From NCBI GenBank assembly GCA_964583765.1, contig CAZOWW010000097.1, forward strand, positions 1 through 23,262: 23,262 bases of DNA, read 5' to 3'. Shown here in pieces: positions 14,345-21,743 of the stretch. The position numbers and the translations under genes are program-made. Under the pieces are notes generated by a model. It was not told the origin of the DNA. It did not search any database and worked only from the letters and a program-made list of their open reading frames with translations. How positions within the stretch are numbered: the stretch's first letter is position 1; each line of letters begins with the position of its first letter. The stretch comes from CAZOWW01 sp964583765. GTDB lineage: Bacteria > Actinomycetota > Actinomycetes > Actinomycetales > Kineosporiaceae.

Positions 14345-14379
14345 CGGCGGGGCCGGGAGCGGTGCTCCCGACCCCGCCG
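14345..14379. terminator. Strong hairpin in the long intergenic region before the pectinesterase gene
   Basis: CGGCGGGG pairs with CCCCGCCG and, inside it, GGGAGC with GCTCCC, with a 2x2 internal mismatch and a 3-nt loop. It probably terminates leftward transcripts of the exported protein gene ending at 14645. The 617-nt gap 14028-14644 holds this hairpin, the LacI-type site and a direct repeat, but no gene that I can support. Confidence 0.65.
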
Positions 14380-14401
14380 GATTCGTCCTCGTTCGTCGTT
14401 G

Positions 14402-14500
14402 GCCTGTCCGGCGGCGGGTTCCCCTCCGACGTCGCCGGCGTGACTGCCCTCCCGAGGGGGTCGCCCTGAGCTCAGCCTGTCCGGCGGCGTGTTCCCCTCC
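14402..14500. repeat. 26-bp direct repeat, 73-bp period
   Basis: GCCTGTCCGGCGGCG followed by G or T and then GTTCCCCTCC occurs at 14402-14427 and 14475-14500, differing at one base of 26. A 10-bp palindrome, CTGAGCTCAG (14466-14475), directly precedes the second copy. Confidence 0.75.
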
Positions 14501-14644
14501 CGCCCGCTCGTCCGGACCTGCCTGTGCGCGCCGGCGTGTGTCGCTCACCGGGTCGGCGGCCTGCACGGGGATGGCCCGGCCCCGATCCGACACGTCCCGG
14601 AGCCGAGAGGACGCGTTCGCCCGTCGAGCCGGGACATCTGCGGT

Positions 14645-15403
14645 TCAGCATCCGTGGGAGATCTGGTTGCAGGTGTCGGTGCCCCACTCCAGGGTGATCA
14701 CGTGGTGCCCGCCGGGGCCGTCGAGGGTGACCGTGATCGGGGCGAGCCCCTGTGCCGACTCGCCGAGGCCGGTGAACCACGCGGGCGCCAGGTACTGCAT
14801 CACCCAGAACCCGCCCGCGGTACTCGCGGTCTCGTGGTGTCCGTCCGGGAAGGCATAGGTCAGGGACGTGACGCCCCGAGGCAGCGCGCCCCCGCCCCAG
14901 ACGAGGTCGCGCTCGTCGGCGGCTCCGTCGGTGCCGCGCACGTTCTCCGCCACGGCGAGGTCCGAGGCCGTGGCGTGATGGATCACGACCCGACCGGCGC
15001 CGGAGACGGCCTGGTCGGGCGCGAGGTTGCATGCCCAGGTGGAAGCGCGGTTGGCCACCACCACGGTGCGGGCCGAGTCGCTGATCGCGGTCGCACGGCC
15101 GGTCAGGTCTCCGGGCACTGTCTCGCCCCTCGTCCCGGCCTCCTCCCGAACCAGGGCGATGCACCGGCGGTAGAGGGCCTGGGAGGACGAGGCCGGCGCC
15201 GGGGCGACCGCGGGGCGGACGGAGATCACCGTTGGGTGGTCGGCCACCGGACGTGTGGCGGGCGCTGCCCCGGTACCCGAGTACGGCGCGGCCAGGACCC
15301 CCGCCACGATTGCGGCAGAGGCGGTTGCCGTGAACAGGGTCACCGGACGACGTCCCCGTGCCCGCCGGACCCCGGTACCCGATTCGGTCGAAGCGTTGCG
15401 CAT
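14645..15403 (-). CDS. Exported or membrane-anchored paralogue of the anti-sigma-like protein's outer domain
   Basis: A 252-residue protein of no family I can name. ATG 15403 has AGGAGGGG upstream. Residues 1-20 are Arg-rich, 21-43 form one hydrophobic segment (signal peptide or anchor), 44-75 are Ala/Pro/Val-rich, and 76-252 form a domain shared with the gene at 15717. Shared landmarks are Cys81 (R-C-IALV), W123-A-CNLAP (Cys125), SDLAVAEN, DLVWGGGALPRGVTSLTYAFPDG, FWVMQY, and the final WGTDTCNQ-x-SHGC (Cys245, Cys252). Unlike its paralogue it has no N-terminal cytoplasmic domain. It has its own promoter, matching that of the sigma gene, and so is probably a regulon member that senses, binds or mimics the same envelope signal. 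That role is inference. Confidence 0.8.
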   Translation of the reverse strand: MRNASTESGTGVRRARGRRPVTLFTATASAAIVAGVLAAPYSGTGAAPATRPVADHPTVISVRPAVAPAPASSSQALYRRCIALVREEAGTRGETVPGDLTGRATAISDSARTVVVANRASTWACNLAPDQAVSGAGRVVIHHATASDLAVAENVRGTDGAADERDLVWGGGALPRGVTSLTYAFPDGHHETASTAGGFWVMQYLAPAWFTGLGESAQGLAPITVTLDGPGGHHVITLEWGTDTCNQISHGC

Positions 15404-15489
15404 GAAGTACTCCCCTCCTGGGAGGCCCGGCATCCGTTGCCGGGCCGCTGGAGAACGAGGCCGGGCATGCCCCGGTCCGGTTCCATCCC

Positions 15490-15518
15490 GTTTGTGTGCG
15501 GGCGGAGCGCCGAGTTCC
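15490..15518 (-). promoter_or_regulatory. Predicted ECF-sigma promoter of the exported paralogue
   Basis: On the minus strand GGAAC (15518-15514), exactly 17 nt, then CACAAAC (15496-15490). The -10-like box ends 86 nt upstream of the ATG. The same two boxes with the same 17-nt spacing precede the sigma gene. This is the main content of the 313-nt gap 15404-15716, together with a hairpin at 15653-15680. Confidence 0.7.
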
Positions 15519-15652
15519 GGGTCACTCGTGTTACCCAGGTCACATCGTCACCGCGCGACATCCCCGGACGGTGAGTGGCATGGCAGGGTCAGCGGTCCGC
15601 TCAGGGCGTTGCGGGAGGTCTTCCCGCCACGGGACGTCTTCCGGGCGGCGAG

Positions 15653-15680
15653 CGGCCGGGTGGAGCTGCCGGCCCGGCCG
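15653..15680 (-). terminator. Hairpin downstream of the anti-sigma-like gene
   Basis: CGGCCGGG (15653-15660) pairs perfectly with CCCGGCCG (15673-15680) over a 12-nt loop, 36 nt past the stop on the minus strand. It separates the sigma/anti-sigma operon from the separately promoted paralogue. Confidence 0.6.
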
Positions 15681-15716
15681 GTGACGAGCGCGCCCTGGTC
15701 AGGCGGCGACCTGCGG

Positions 15717-16664
15717 TCAGCAGCCGTGCGAGCCCTGGTTGCAGGTGTCGGTGCCCCAGTCCAGCAGGAAGGTCCGGTCGCCCGTCGAGGTGCGGGCGAC
15801 GACCCGGATCCTGGGCGTCGAGGTATCGGAGTTTCCCGGTGGGGTGAACGGGCTGTCCGCGACGTACTGCATCACCCAGTAACTGCCGTCGATCACGGCC
15901 GCCGTCGTACGGCCGTCCGGGAAGCGGAAGGTCACTGCGGAGACCCCCAGCGGCAGTACCCCGCCTGCCCAGACAAGGTCCTTCGAGTCGGCCGAGCTGC
16001 TGAGCAGATTCTCGGCCACCGCGAAGTCGGAGGTCGTAGGGGTACGGCGGACGACGCTGCGGGCAGCGGTCGCCCCCGGGTAGGGGGCGAGATTGCAGGT
16101 CCACGACCTGGTCGCGGAACCGATCACCACCGTCGTGCCCTCCGCGGTGGAGACGAGCGCCCGGACCCGCAGACTCGTGGTGTCCCCGCCCGGTGGCGTT
16201 CCCTGGGAGGACGCGGAGACCAGGTCGGCGCACTGCTGACGCGCCTGCGCGGCGGTGAGAACCGCGTGCCCCGTCGAGGTCGTGGCCGAGGCCCGTTCCG
16301 CGGGGGTCGTGGTGCTCGACGCGATCGCAGGACTCGTCCACGGCGTGGTGTTCTTCGACGGCACGGTGTTCGTCGACGGTGCGGTGGGGGAGACCCCCGC
16401 GGGGGGATGCGGATGTGGGCTGCGCAGCGCCGACGGGAGTCCGCTGACCAGCACCACGATGAGGCAGGTGACGGCGGCCACCCCGACGGCGGCGAGCCAG
16501 GGGGCCAGCGGACGGCGCGCAGCGAGCCGGGCGGGGGCTGCGCCTCGGGGCCGCCTGCCACGCGGGGCGATCGATCGTCTCGCCTCGTCGAGGAGGTACT
16601 GGCGCAGCACTTCCTGGTGCCCTGGGGGCAGGGAGCGGCGTGGGGGAAGTCCGGGACCAGTCAT
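15717..16664 (-). CDS. Membrane protein coupled to the ECF sigma factor, putative anti-sigma factor
   Basis: A 315-residue protein. ATG 16664 overlaps the sigma stop (ATGA) and has its own GGGGAGGA site, so the two are translationally coupled. Layout: cytoplasmic basic N-terminus (1-54) with a HQEVLRQYLLDEARR helix, one transmembrane segment (about 55-76, APWLAAVGVAAVTCLIVVLV), a Ser/Thr/Pro linker (85-132), and an outer domain (135-315) with four cysteines (145, 190, 308, 315) at spacings almost identical to the exported paralogue. The single-span topology and sigma coupling match the membrane proteins that follow ECF sigma genes in actinomycetes (CU044_5270-like). No ZAS zinc motif (HxxxCxxC) is present, so the anti-sigma function is inferred from context. 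Confidence 0.78.
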   Translation of the reverse strand: MTGPGLPPRRSLPPGHQEVLRQYLLDEARRSIAPRGRRPRGAAPARLAARRPLAPWLAAVGVAAVTCLIVVLVSGLPSALRSPHPHPPAGVSPTAPSTNTVPSKNTTPWTSPAIASSTTTPAERASATTSTGHAVLTAAQARQQCADLVSASSQGTPPGGDTTSLRVRALVSTAEGTTVVIGSATRSWTCNLAPYPGATAARSVVRRTPTTSDFAVAENLLSSSADSKDLVWAGGVLPLGVSAVTFRFPDGRTTAAVIDGSYWVMQYVADSPFTPPGNSDTSTPRIRVVARTSTGDRTFLLDWGTDTCNQGSHGC

Positions 16665-17236
16665 GAGTCCTCCCCGACCAGACACGCCATCGTGGAACTG
16701 CGTAGGCAGGCCCGCGCCCGGGACAGCCTCGAACGCACCGTGCCCACGGGCACTCCCAGGGTGGCCGCCGCGCTCTCGTAGTCCAGACCCTCCCAGACGA
16801 CCAGGGCCACCACGTCACGTTGGTCGTCCGGCAGGGCTGCGACGGCGTCCAGCACCACCGCCATCCTGCGCTCGTCGTCCACCCGCGCGGCCACGGAGTC
16901 GGCGTGGTCAGGGGTCACCTCGGGCAGGGGTAGGCGTGCGATGGCGCGACGCCGACGTCGGGAGGAGCGCCACTGGTTGCGGCAGACGTTGAGGGCGATC
17001 CCGTACAACCAGGGCAGGGCCGAGCCCTCGTGAACGGCGAACCGGGCGCGGTTGCGCCAGGCCTCCAGGAACACCACCGCGGTCAGGTCCTCGGCGACAT
17101 GCCAGGACGCGGTCCGCCGGAAACAGAAGTTGTAGACCGTCCGACAGTGACGGTCGAACAGGGAACCGAAGGCATCGGCGTCCCCAGCGGTCACGAGGGC
17201 TGCCAGTTCGGCGTCCTGCAGTGTCCGTGTCCGCAT
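16661..17236 (-). CDS. ECF-type RNA polymerase sigma factor (SigE/RpoE-like)
   Basis: A 191-residue sigma-70 family protein. ATG 17236 has GGGGAGG 4 nt upstream; the open frame extends further, but those codons lack family similarity. Region 2 (about 20-85): AFGSLFDRHCRTVYNFCFRR, AEDLTAVVFLEAWRNRARF (-10 recognition), PWLYGIALNVCRNQWR. A basic linker, SSRRRRRAI, follows. Region 4 (about 125-180): LPDDQRDVVALVVWEGLDYE and SAAATLGVPVGTVRSRLSRAR, the -35-binding helix-turn-helix. No C-terminal SnoaL extension is present. It heads a two-gene operon with the membrane protein, and is preceded by a GGAAC-N17-CACAAAC promoter, indicating autoregulation. A few His/Cys residues in region 2 (His30, Cys31, Cys38) are notable but not diagnostic. 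Confidence 0.93.
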   Translation of the reverse strand: MRTRTLQDAELAALVTAGDADAFGSLFDRHCRTVYNFCFRRTASWHVAEDLTAVVFLEAWRNRARFAVHEGSALPWLYGIALNVCRNQWRSSRRRRRAIARLPLPEVTPDHADSVAARVDDERRMAVVLDAVAALPDDQRDVVALVVWEGLDYESAAATLGVPVGTVRSRLSRARACLRSSTMACLVGEDS

Positions 17237-17318
17237 CTCGCCTCCCCGCGCCGGTTCCGGGCTCCCGTCGGCACACAGCAGCGCGGGTACGACCTCGCGC
17301 GATGGTGTGTCTCGACCG

Positions 17319-17347
17319 GTTTGTGTCCGGTGGCGGCGAAGGGTTCC
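17319..17347 (-). promoter_or_regulatory. Predicted autoregulated ECF-sigma promoter
   Basis: On the minus strand GGAAC (17347-17343), exactly 17 nt, then CACAAAC (17325-17319), 83 nt upstream of the sigma ATG. GGAAC is the usual -35 text of ECF promoters. The same bipartite motif occurs once more in the window, before the exported paralogue. Confidence 0.7.
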
Positions 17348-17513
17348 CATCGGATTTACCGGGCGGCGGTCCTTCCTGCGTGCGTGGGGCCGGGGGCAAC
17401 GGCGGGTCCGGGGTGACGGTACGGCGTACGGCCGAGTCCTGTCACGGGGGTCGGCGGACGTGCCGGGGCCGCCGGTTGCGTCCCGCCGACCGTCCCCGGG
17501 CGAACGTGCGCAC

Positions 17514-17525
17514 TAGGCTCGCGAG
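17514..17525 (+). promoter_or_regulatory. Leaderless -10 element of the alpha/beta hydrolase gene
   Basis: TAGGCT (17514-17519), 6 nt, then GTG 17526. No Shine-Dalgarno sequence and no clear -35 are visible. The hexamer and spacing are identical to those of the adenosyltransferase gene. Confidence 0.5.
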
Positions 17526-18344
17526 GTGACCTCGACATCGCAGCCCGTCGCACCCGGCCGTCTGGCCCGGGAGTGGCACGGTCCGCAGAGCCCCGTCCCG
17601 CTGGTGCTGTTGCACGCGTTCCCGCTCGACCGGCGGATGTGGGACCCGGTGCTCGAGCTGCTGCCCGGGCTGGGTGTGCTCCTGGTGGATCTGCCGGGGC
17701 TGGGGGAGAGTCCGCTGCCCGAGGGCGAGCCGTCCCTGGACCGTTCCGTGGACGCCCTCGTGGCGACCCTGGACGAGCTCGGCCATCGCCGCGTGGTGCT
17801 CGCGGGGGTCTCCATGGGCGGGTACGTGGCCCTGGCCTTCGCCCGGCGTCACCCGGACCGGTTGGCGGGGGTGGGCCTGCTCGACACCAAGGCCGCGGCC
17901 GACCCGCCGGAGGCAGTGGTCAACCGACTGCGGATGGCGGACGCGGTGACCGGCGAGACCGGCACCCGGGCACTGCTGCCGATGCTGGACACCCTGCTCG
18001 GACGCACCACCCACGAACGACGTCCGGAGTTGCTCGCCGCGGTGCGGGAGCGTCTGCTGCAGGCGCCGCCGGCCGGGGTGGCCTGGAGCCAGCGGGCGAT
18101 GGCCGCCCGCGCGGACTCCCAGGACGTGCTCGGCACGATCCGGGTGCCGGCGACCGTACTGGTGGGCGAGGAGGACACGATCACCGGCCCGGACTTCGCG
18201 ACCGTGCTGGTCGCGGGGCTCCCGGACGTGGTGCGGGTGGACGTGCCGCGGGCGGGACATCTCGCGGCGCTGGAGCGGCCGGAGGCGGTGGCGAACACCC
18301 TGATCACCCTGATGCTCCGGGTGCGCCCCGGCCTTGCCGGCTGA
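17526..18344 (+). CDS. Alpha/beta-fold hydrolase
   Basis: A 272-residue cytoplasmic hydrolase. The catalytic triad is readable: Ser96 in the nucleophile elbow GVSMGG, Asp217 in VLVGEEDTITG and His245 in RAGHLAALE. The oxyanion-hole segment is LLHAFPLD (28-35), followed by the VDLPGLGES loop. This is the pattern of the broad esterase/C-C hydrolase/RutD-like group; the substrate cannot be told from sequence. It is convergent with the permease gene, with a shared terminator formed by both stop codons. Length and composition are normal and no signal peptide is present. Confidence 0.9.
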   Translation: MTSTSQPVAPGRLAREWHGPQSPVPLVLLHAFPLDRRMWDPVLELLPGLGVLLVDLPGLGESPLPEGEPSLDRSVDALVATLDELGHRRVVLAGVSMGGYVALAFARRHPDRLAGVGLLDTKAAADPPEAVVNRLRMADAVTGETGTRALLPMLDTLLGRTTHERRPELLAAVRERLLQAPPAGVAWSQRAMAARADSQDVLGTIRVPATVLVGEEDTITGPDFATVLVAGLPDVVRVDVPRAGHLAALERPEAVANTLITLMLRVRPGLAG

Positions 18345-18373
18345 GTCCGGGAACCCTGGCGGTCCCGGTCAGC
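18340..18373. terminator. Shared bidirectional terminator that includes both stop codons
   Basis: GCTGA (18340-18344) pairs with TCAGC (18369-18373) and CCGGGA (18347-18352) with TCCCGG (18363-18368), with a 2-nt bulge and a 10-nt loop. The TGA of the hydrolase (18342-18344) pairs with the TCA that is the permease stop (18369-18371). The gap between these convergent genes is only 24 nt. Confidence 0.65.
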
Positions 18374-19718
18374 TGCGGTCCTGCCGCGGGACGACGACCT
18401 CCTGGATGATCAGGAGCACGCCGGCCGCGATCGGGATGCCGATGAGCGCGCCGAGCATGCCCAGCAGGCTGCCGCCGGCCAGGGCCGCGATCATCGCGAC
18501 CGCGCCGGGCACCGAGACCGTGCGAGCCATGATCTTCGGCGAGATCAGGTAGTTCTCGACCTGTTGGTAGACCACGTAGTAGATGATCAGTCCGACGCCG
18601 ATCTGCCACGACTGGAACATGCCGACGAGCACGACGATCGTGGCGCCGAGGGTGGCTCCGATCAGCGGGATGAGCCCGATGAGTCCCACGCAGATGGCGA
18701 GCACCAGTCCGTAGGGCAGGCCCAGGATCGTCACGACGATGTACGTGCACACGGCGTTGATCGAGGCGACCGCGATCTGCCCGGCGACGTAACCGCCGAT
18801 CCTGCGGATGATCTCGTCGCTGAGCAGGCGCACGCGGTCCCGGCGCGAGGCCGGCACCATGCGGTAGGCGGCCTCGGTGATGTTGTGCAGTGACGCGAGG
18901 AAGTAGAGCGTCAGCACGAGCACGGTGAACGCGGCGAAGAATCCCGAGACCACCGCCTTGCCGGCGCCGAACACCCCGCCGAACACCGACATCAGGGTGT
19001 TGCCGTTGGCGACCCGGGATTTGAGATCGGCGGATGCCTTGCTCACGATGTGGTACTGGTTGTCGAGATGGCGCACCGTGGGCGACTTGAGCAACTGGTT
19101 GAGCAGGTCCGGCAGTTGGTTGGCCAGCGAGCTGCCCTGCGTGACGAGCGGCGGCACCACGGCGGAGAGGATGCCGACGAAGACACCGATCACGAGGAGA
19201 AAGACGACCGTGACCGCGAGCCCGCGCGGCAGGCCGCGCCGCATCAGCCACTGCACGACCGGGTCGAGGGCCATGGCCAGGAACATCGCGACGATGATCA
19301 GAGTGAAGACCGAGGACAGCTGGGCGAGCGCGCTGACCAGGGCCATCGCCGTGAGCACGCCGATCGCGCCCACGAAGCCGAGGAAGAACGGGTGGCTGCG
19401 GTTGAGGGGCGAGCCCGCCTTGCCGTACGGGAGCTCGTCCTCGTCGTCGGACCCGTCGCGGTTCGCGAGCTCGACGCCGCGCTCGTCGGACTCGCCGTCG
19501 CCGCCCGGAGCTCCGGCCGCCTGCCTCTCGCCGGCCTCCCGGTCCTGGGCAGCCTCCTCGAGGATGACCGCGGCCAGCTCCTCCCGGCCCTCGGCGCCGT
19601 ACAGGGCGGCGCCGAGGGGTTCCAGTCCAGGTGCGTCGATTCCCGGCAGGTCCGTGCCGTCCGACCTGGGGTCGTCGTCCGGCTCGGGCCGTGGGGCGTC
19701 GCTGGTCTTACTGCTCAC
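18369..19718 (-). CDS. AI-2E/PerM-family membrane transporter
   Basis: A 449-residue multi-span protein. Residues 1-105 are acidic and disordered (PEPDDDPRSD, GDGESDERG, DGSDDEDELPYGK). From about 109 on, transmembrane helices alternate with a soluble region (about 195-245) in the PerM pattern, ending with GLIPLIGATLGATIVVLVG and YLISPKIMARTVSVPG, the family signatures. GTG 19718 overlaps the upstream coiled-coil gene's stop (GTGA), so the two are translationally coupled. Members of this family export AI-2 in E. coli (TqsA) or act as Na+/H+ antiporters; which applies here is unknown. The coupling to a DivIVA/FilP-like gene suggests a role at sites of wall growth or in osmotic or ion homeostasis. 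Confidence 0.88.
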   Translation of the reverse strand: MSSKTSDAPRPEPDDDPRSDGTDLPGIDAPGLEPLGAALYGAEGREELAAVILEEAAQDREAGERQAAGAPGGDGESDERGVELANRDGSDDEDELPYGKAGSPLNRSHPFFLGFVGAIGVLTAMALVSALAQLSSVFTLIIVAMFLAMALDPVVQWLMRRGLPRGLAVTVVFLLVIGVFVGILSAVVPPLVTQGSSLANQLPDLLNQLLKSPTVRHLDNQYHIVSKASADLKSRVANGNTLMSVFGGVFGAGKAVVSGFFAAFTVLVLTLYFLASLHNITEAAYRMVPASRRDRVRLLSDEIIRRIGGYVAGQIAVASINAVCTYIVVTILGLPYGLVLAICVGLIGLIPLIGATLGATIVVLVGMFQSWQIGVGLIIYYVVYQQVENYLISPKIMARTVSVPGAVAMIAALAGGSLLGMLGALIGIPIAAGVLLIIQEVVVPRQDRS

Positions 19719-20995
19719 CGGGCGGGAAGGTGCTCTGTCCGGCGCTGGTTCTCGACCGCGGTGAGGTCAGCGGCGGTCGTGGGACCGCCGTTCTCCACTG
19801 CGGGGCGTCCGTGGCTGCCGGGGAGCTGAGGCTGGGCGGCGCCCGAGGTCAGCTGCTCCAGGCCGGGCAGCGGCATGGCACCGAGCAGGTGCCGCAGCTG
19901 GTCGAGGTGCACGGTGATCGAGTCGCGCTGGCGCACCAGCTCGTCGACCTGGCGCTGGGCGGCACGGCGGTTGCGCTCGGCCTCGGCCTTCGCCTCGGTG
20001 AGCATCTTGTCGCTGTGCGACCGGCCCTCGTTGACGATCTGCTCGGCGTTGCGGCGGGCGTTGCCCACGAGGGACTTGGCGTGCTCGTCGGCATCGCGAC
20101 GCACGGCCTCGGCCTGCTCGAGCGCCTTCTGCGCCCGCTGCTCGGCCGCGGCGGCGCGCTGTTCGGCCTCCGCGACGAGTTGCGTCGCCTGGGCGACCGC
20201 CTGCTCGTGCCGCTCGGTGTCCTGCCGCTCGGCCTCCTCGCGACGGGAGGCGAGGGCGAGTTCCAGATCCGTGGTCTGCTGCTCGGCCCGGTTGCGGGCC
20301 TCGTCGAGGATCACCGCAGCCGTGGCACGCAGTTCCTCGGACTCGCGCTTGGCCGTTCCGCGCAGCTCGTCCGTCTCTCGCTTGACGGCTGCCCGCAGTT
20401 CGGTGACCTCGCGCTGCACGGTCGCCCGCATCCGGGCGATGTCCCGTTCGACCGTGGTGCGCTTCTCGCTGGTCTCGTGCTCGGTGGCGGACTTGAGCTT
20501 GGCGGCCTCGCGCTCGGCGATCGCCAGGAGCTCCTCCGCCTTGCGCGTGGCGCTGGCGACGATCTCCTCGGCCTCGGTGCTCGCGTTGTGCCGCAGCTCG
20601 GCGGTCTCGCGCTGGGCGGCCGAGATGGCCTCGGCGCTGTCGTTCTGGGCGGACTGGCGCACCTGCGCGGCCTCGAGCCGGGCCTGCCCGATGATCTCGT
20701 CGCTGTCCTTGGTCGCGGCCGCGATCACATCGCTGGCCTGCTCCTCAGCGAGTCGCAGCAACTGCTCGATACGTGCGCCCAGCCCGCTGTACGAGGGGCG
20801 CTCCACCTCGCGCAGCTGGCGGTGCGCTTCGGCGATCTCGTTGGCCAGCCTGCTCGCGCGGGCGTCACTTTCCTCGCGCTGGGCCCGGTATTCCCGGACG
20901 GTGGATTCGAGGAAGTCGATGTGCGAATCGACCTGGTCCTTGTCGTATCCGCGCATGACCGTCTGGAACACGTGCGGGCTCGTTTCGCCGGTCAC
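19715..20995 (-). CDS. DivIVA/FilP-like coiled-coil cytoskeletal protein
   Basis: A 426-residue almost entirely helical protein. GTG 20995 (VTGETSPHVFQ) is chosen for GGGAGG 8 nt upstream; the frame runs on upstream without family similarity. The N-terminal FQTVMRGYDKDQVDSHIDFLE (here shown in two parts: FQTVMRGYDKDQ and VDSHIDFLE) is the DivIVA-type membrane/polar module. PSYSGLGARIEQLLRLAEEQ matches the segment after it in Streptomyces FilP and Scy. Residues about 100-370 are Ala/Glu/Arg heptads, and the last 55 residues are Pro/Gly-rich and unstructured. Such proteins form polar scaffolds or intermediate-filament-like networks guiding growth. Translationally coupled to the AI-2E-family gene. 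Confidence 0.85.
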   Translation of the reverse strand: MTGETSPHVFQTVMRGYDKDQVDSHIDFLESTVREYRAQREESDARASRLANEIAEAHRQLREVERPSYSGLGARIEQLLRLAEEQASDVIAAATKDSDEIIGQARLEAAQVRQSAQNDSAEAISAAQRETAELRHNASTEAEEIVASATRKAEELLAIAEREAAKLKSATEHETSEKRTTVERDIARMRATVQREVTELRAAVKRETDELRGTAKRESEELRATAAVILDEARNRAEQQTTDLELALASRREEAERQDTERHEQAVAQATQLVAEAEQRAAAAEQRAQKALEQAEAVRRDADEHAKSLVGNARRNAEQIVNEGRSHSDKMLTEAKAEAERNRRAAQRQVDELVRQRDSITVHLDQLRHLLGAMPLPGLEQLTSGAAQPQLPGSHGRPAVENGGPTTAADLTAVENQRRTEHLPAR

Positions 20996-21196
20996 TGGTG
21001 AGACCTCCCTGACCCCATTACCGGGGACCACCGTGTGCAGAAAACGGTTCTTCGCCGCCAGGCTGCGGTGCCGCGCCACGGCTCTCCGGACGCCACACCT
21101 GCCCCCGGTGCGAGGAGCCTACTCCCCCGTGGCTCGTCACCGAAGGCGGCTGGGGGTATTCCTCGGCGTAACCATGAGGAGAACACCCCGATGGAC

Positions 21197-21259
21197 GACG
21201 GCCCGCCGTTCCGGCCACCCGCACCCTGCGCGGGCAGGCCCTCGGAACGACGGGCCGTC
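21197..21259 (-). terminator. Large hairpin downstream of the methylmalonyl-CoA epimerase gene
   Basis: Two 17-nt arms (21197-21213 and 21243-21259) pair with one C/A mismatch; the loop contains a second CCCGC/GCGGG stem. It begins 38 nt after the epimerase stop on the minus strand. The rest of the 301-nt gap 20996-21296 is the upstream region of the coiled-coil gene, with no further gene seen. Confidence 0.75.
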
Positions 21260-21296
21260 CGATGATCCTCGGCGACGTGAGAGGTGGTCCCAGGGC

Positions 21297-21743
21297 TCAG
21301 TGACCTGCGGCCGGCTCGACCAGCTCGACCAGCACGCCGCCGGCGTCCTTGGGGTGCACGAAGTTGATGCGACTGTCCGCGGTGCCACGGCGCGGCTCGG
21401 GGTAGAGCAGGCGCAGGCCGCGTTCCCGCAGGACGGCGCAGACCTCGTCGAGGTTCTTCACCCGATAGGCGACCTGCTGCAGGCCGGGACCCGAACGGGT
21501 GAGGAACTTCGCGATGGTCGACTCGGGGGACAGCGGCGCCAGGATCTGCACGCAGCTTCCGGAATCCCCGACGGCCATCATCGCCTCGTGAACGCCCTGC
21601 GCCTCGTTGATCTCCTCGTGCACGAGCTGCATGCCGAAGGAGTCGCGGTACAGGGCCACGGCGGCGTCGAAATCGGGGACGGCCACTCCGACGTGGTCGA
21701 TCGCGGTGAACAACTCGGTGGGCAGCGATGGTTCTGCGGTCAT
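21297..21743 (-). CDS. mce: Methylmalonyl-CoA epimerase
   Basis: A 148-residue VOC-superfamily enzyme that interconverts (S)- and (R)-methylmalonyl-CoA between propionyl-CoA carboxylase and the B12-dependent mutase. Two beta-alpha-beta-beta-beta modules are visible: IDHVGVAVPDFDAAVALYRD (His17, metal) and GPGLQQVAYRVKNLDEV ending in GGVLVELVEP (Glu140, metal). The AYRV and INFVHPKD segments are family signatures. Length is typical. ATG 21743 has no Shine-Dalgarno sequence but is 6 nt after TACCGT, so the mRNA is probably leaderless. It is divergent from meaB, which serves the same pathway. Confidence 0.94.
   Translation of the reverse strand: MTAEPSLPTELFTAIDHVGVAVPDFDAAVALYRDSFGMQLVHEEINEAQGVHEAMMAVGDSGSCVQILAPLSPESTIAKFLTRSGPGLQQVAYRVKNLDEVCAVLRERGLRLLYPEPRRGTADSRINFVHPKDAGGVLVELVEPAAGH

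Noticed and set aside
13895..14593. A minus-strand frame across the long gap before the pectinesterase.
   Set aside because: The translation is Arg/Pro/Gly-rich without similarity, overlaps the signal peptide of the real gene in another frame and crosses a strong terminator hairpin.
21191..21265. A 24-codon plus-strand frame with AGGAG upstream.
   Set aside because: It lies within the two arms of a large hairpin that is better explained as the epimerase terminator, and its peptide has no recognisable feature.
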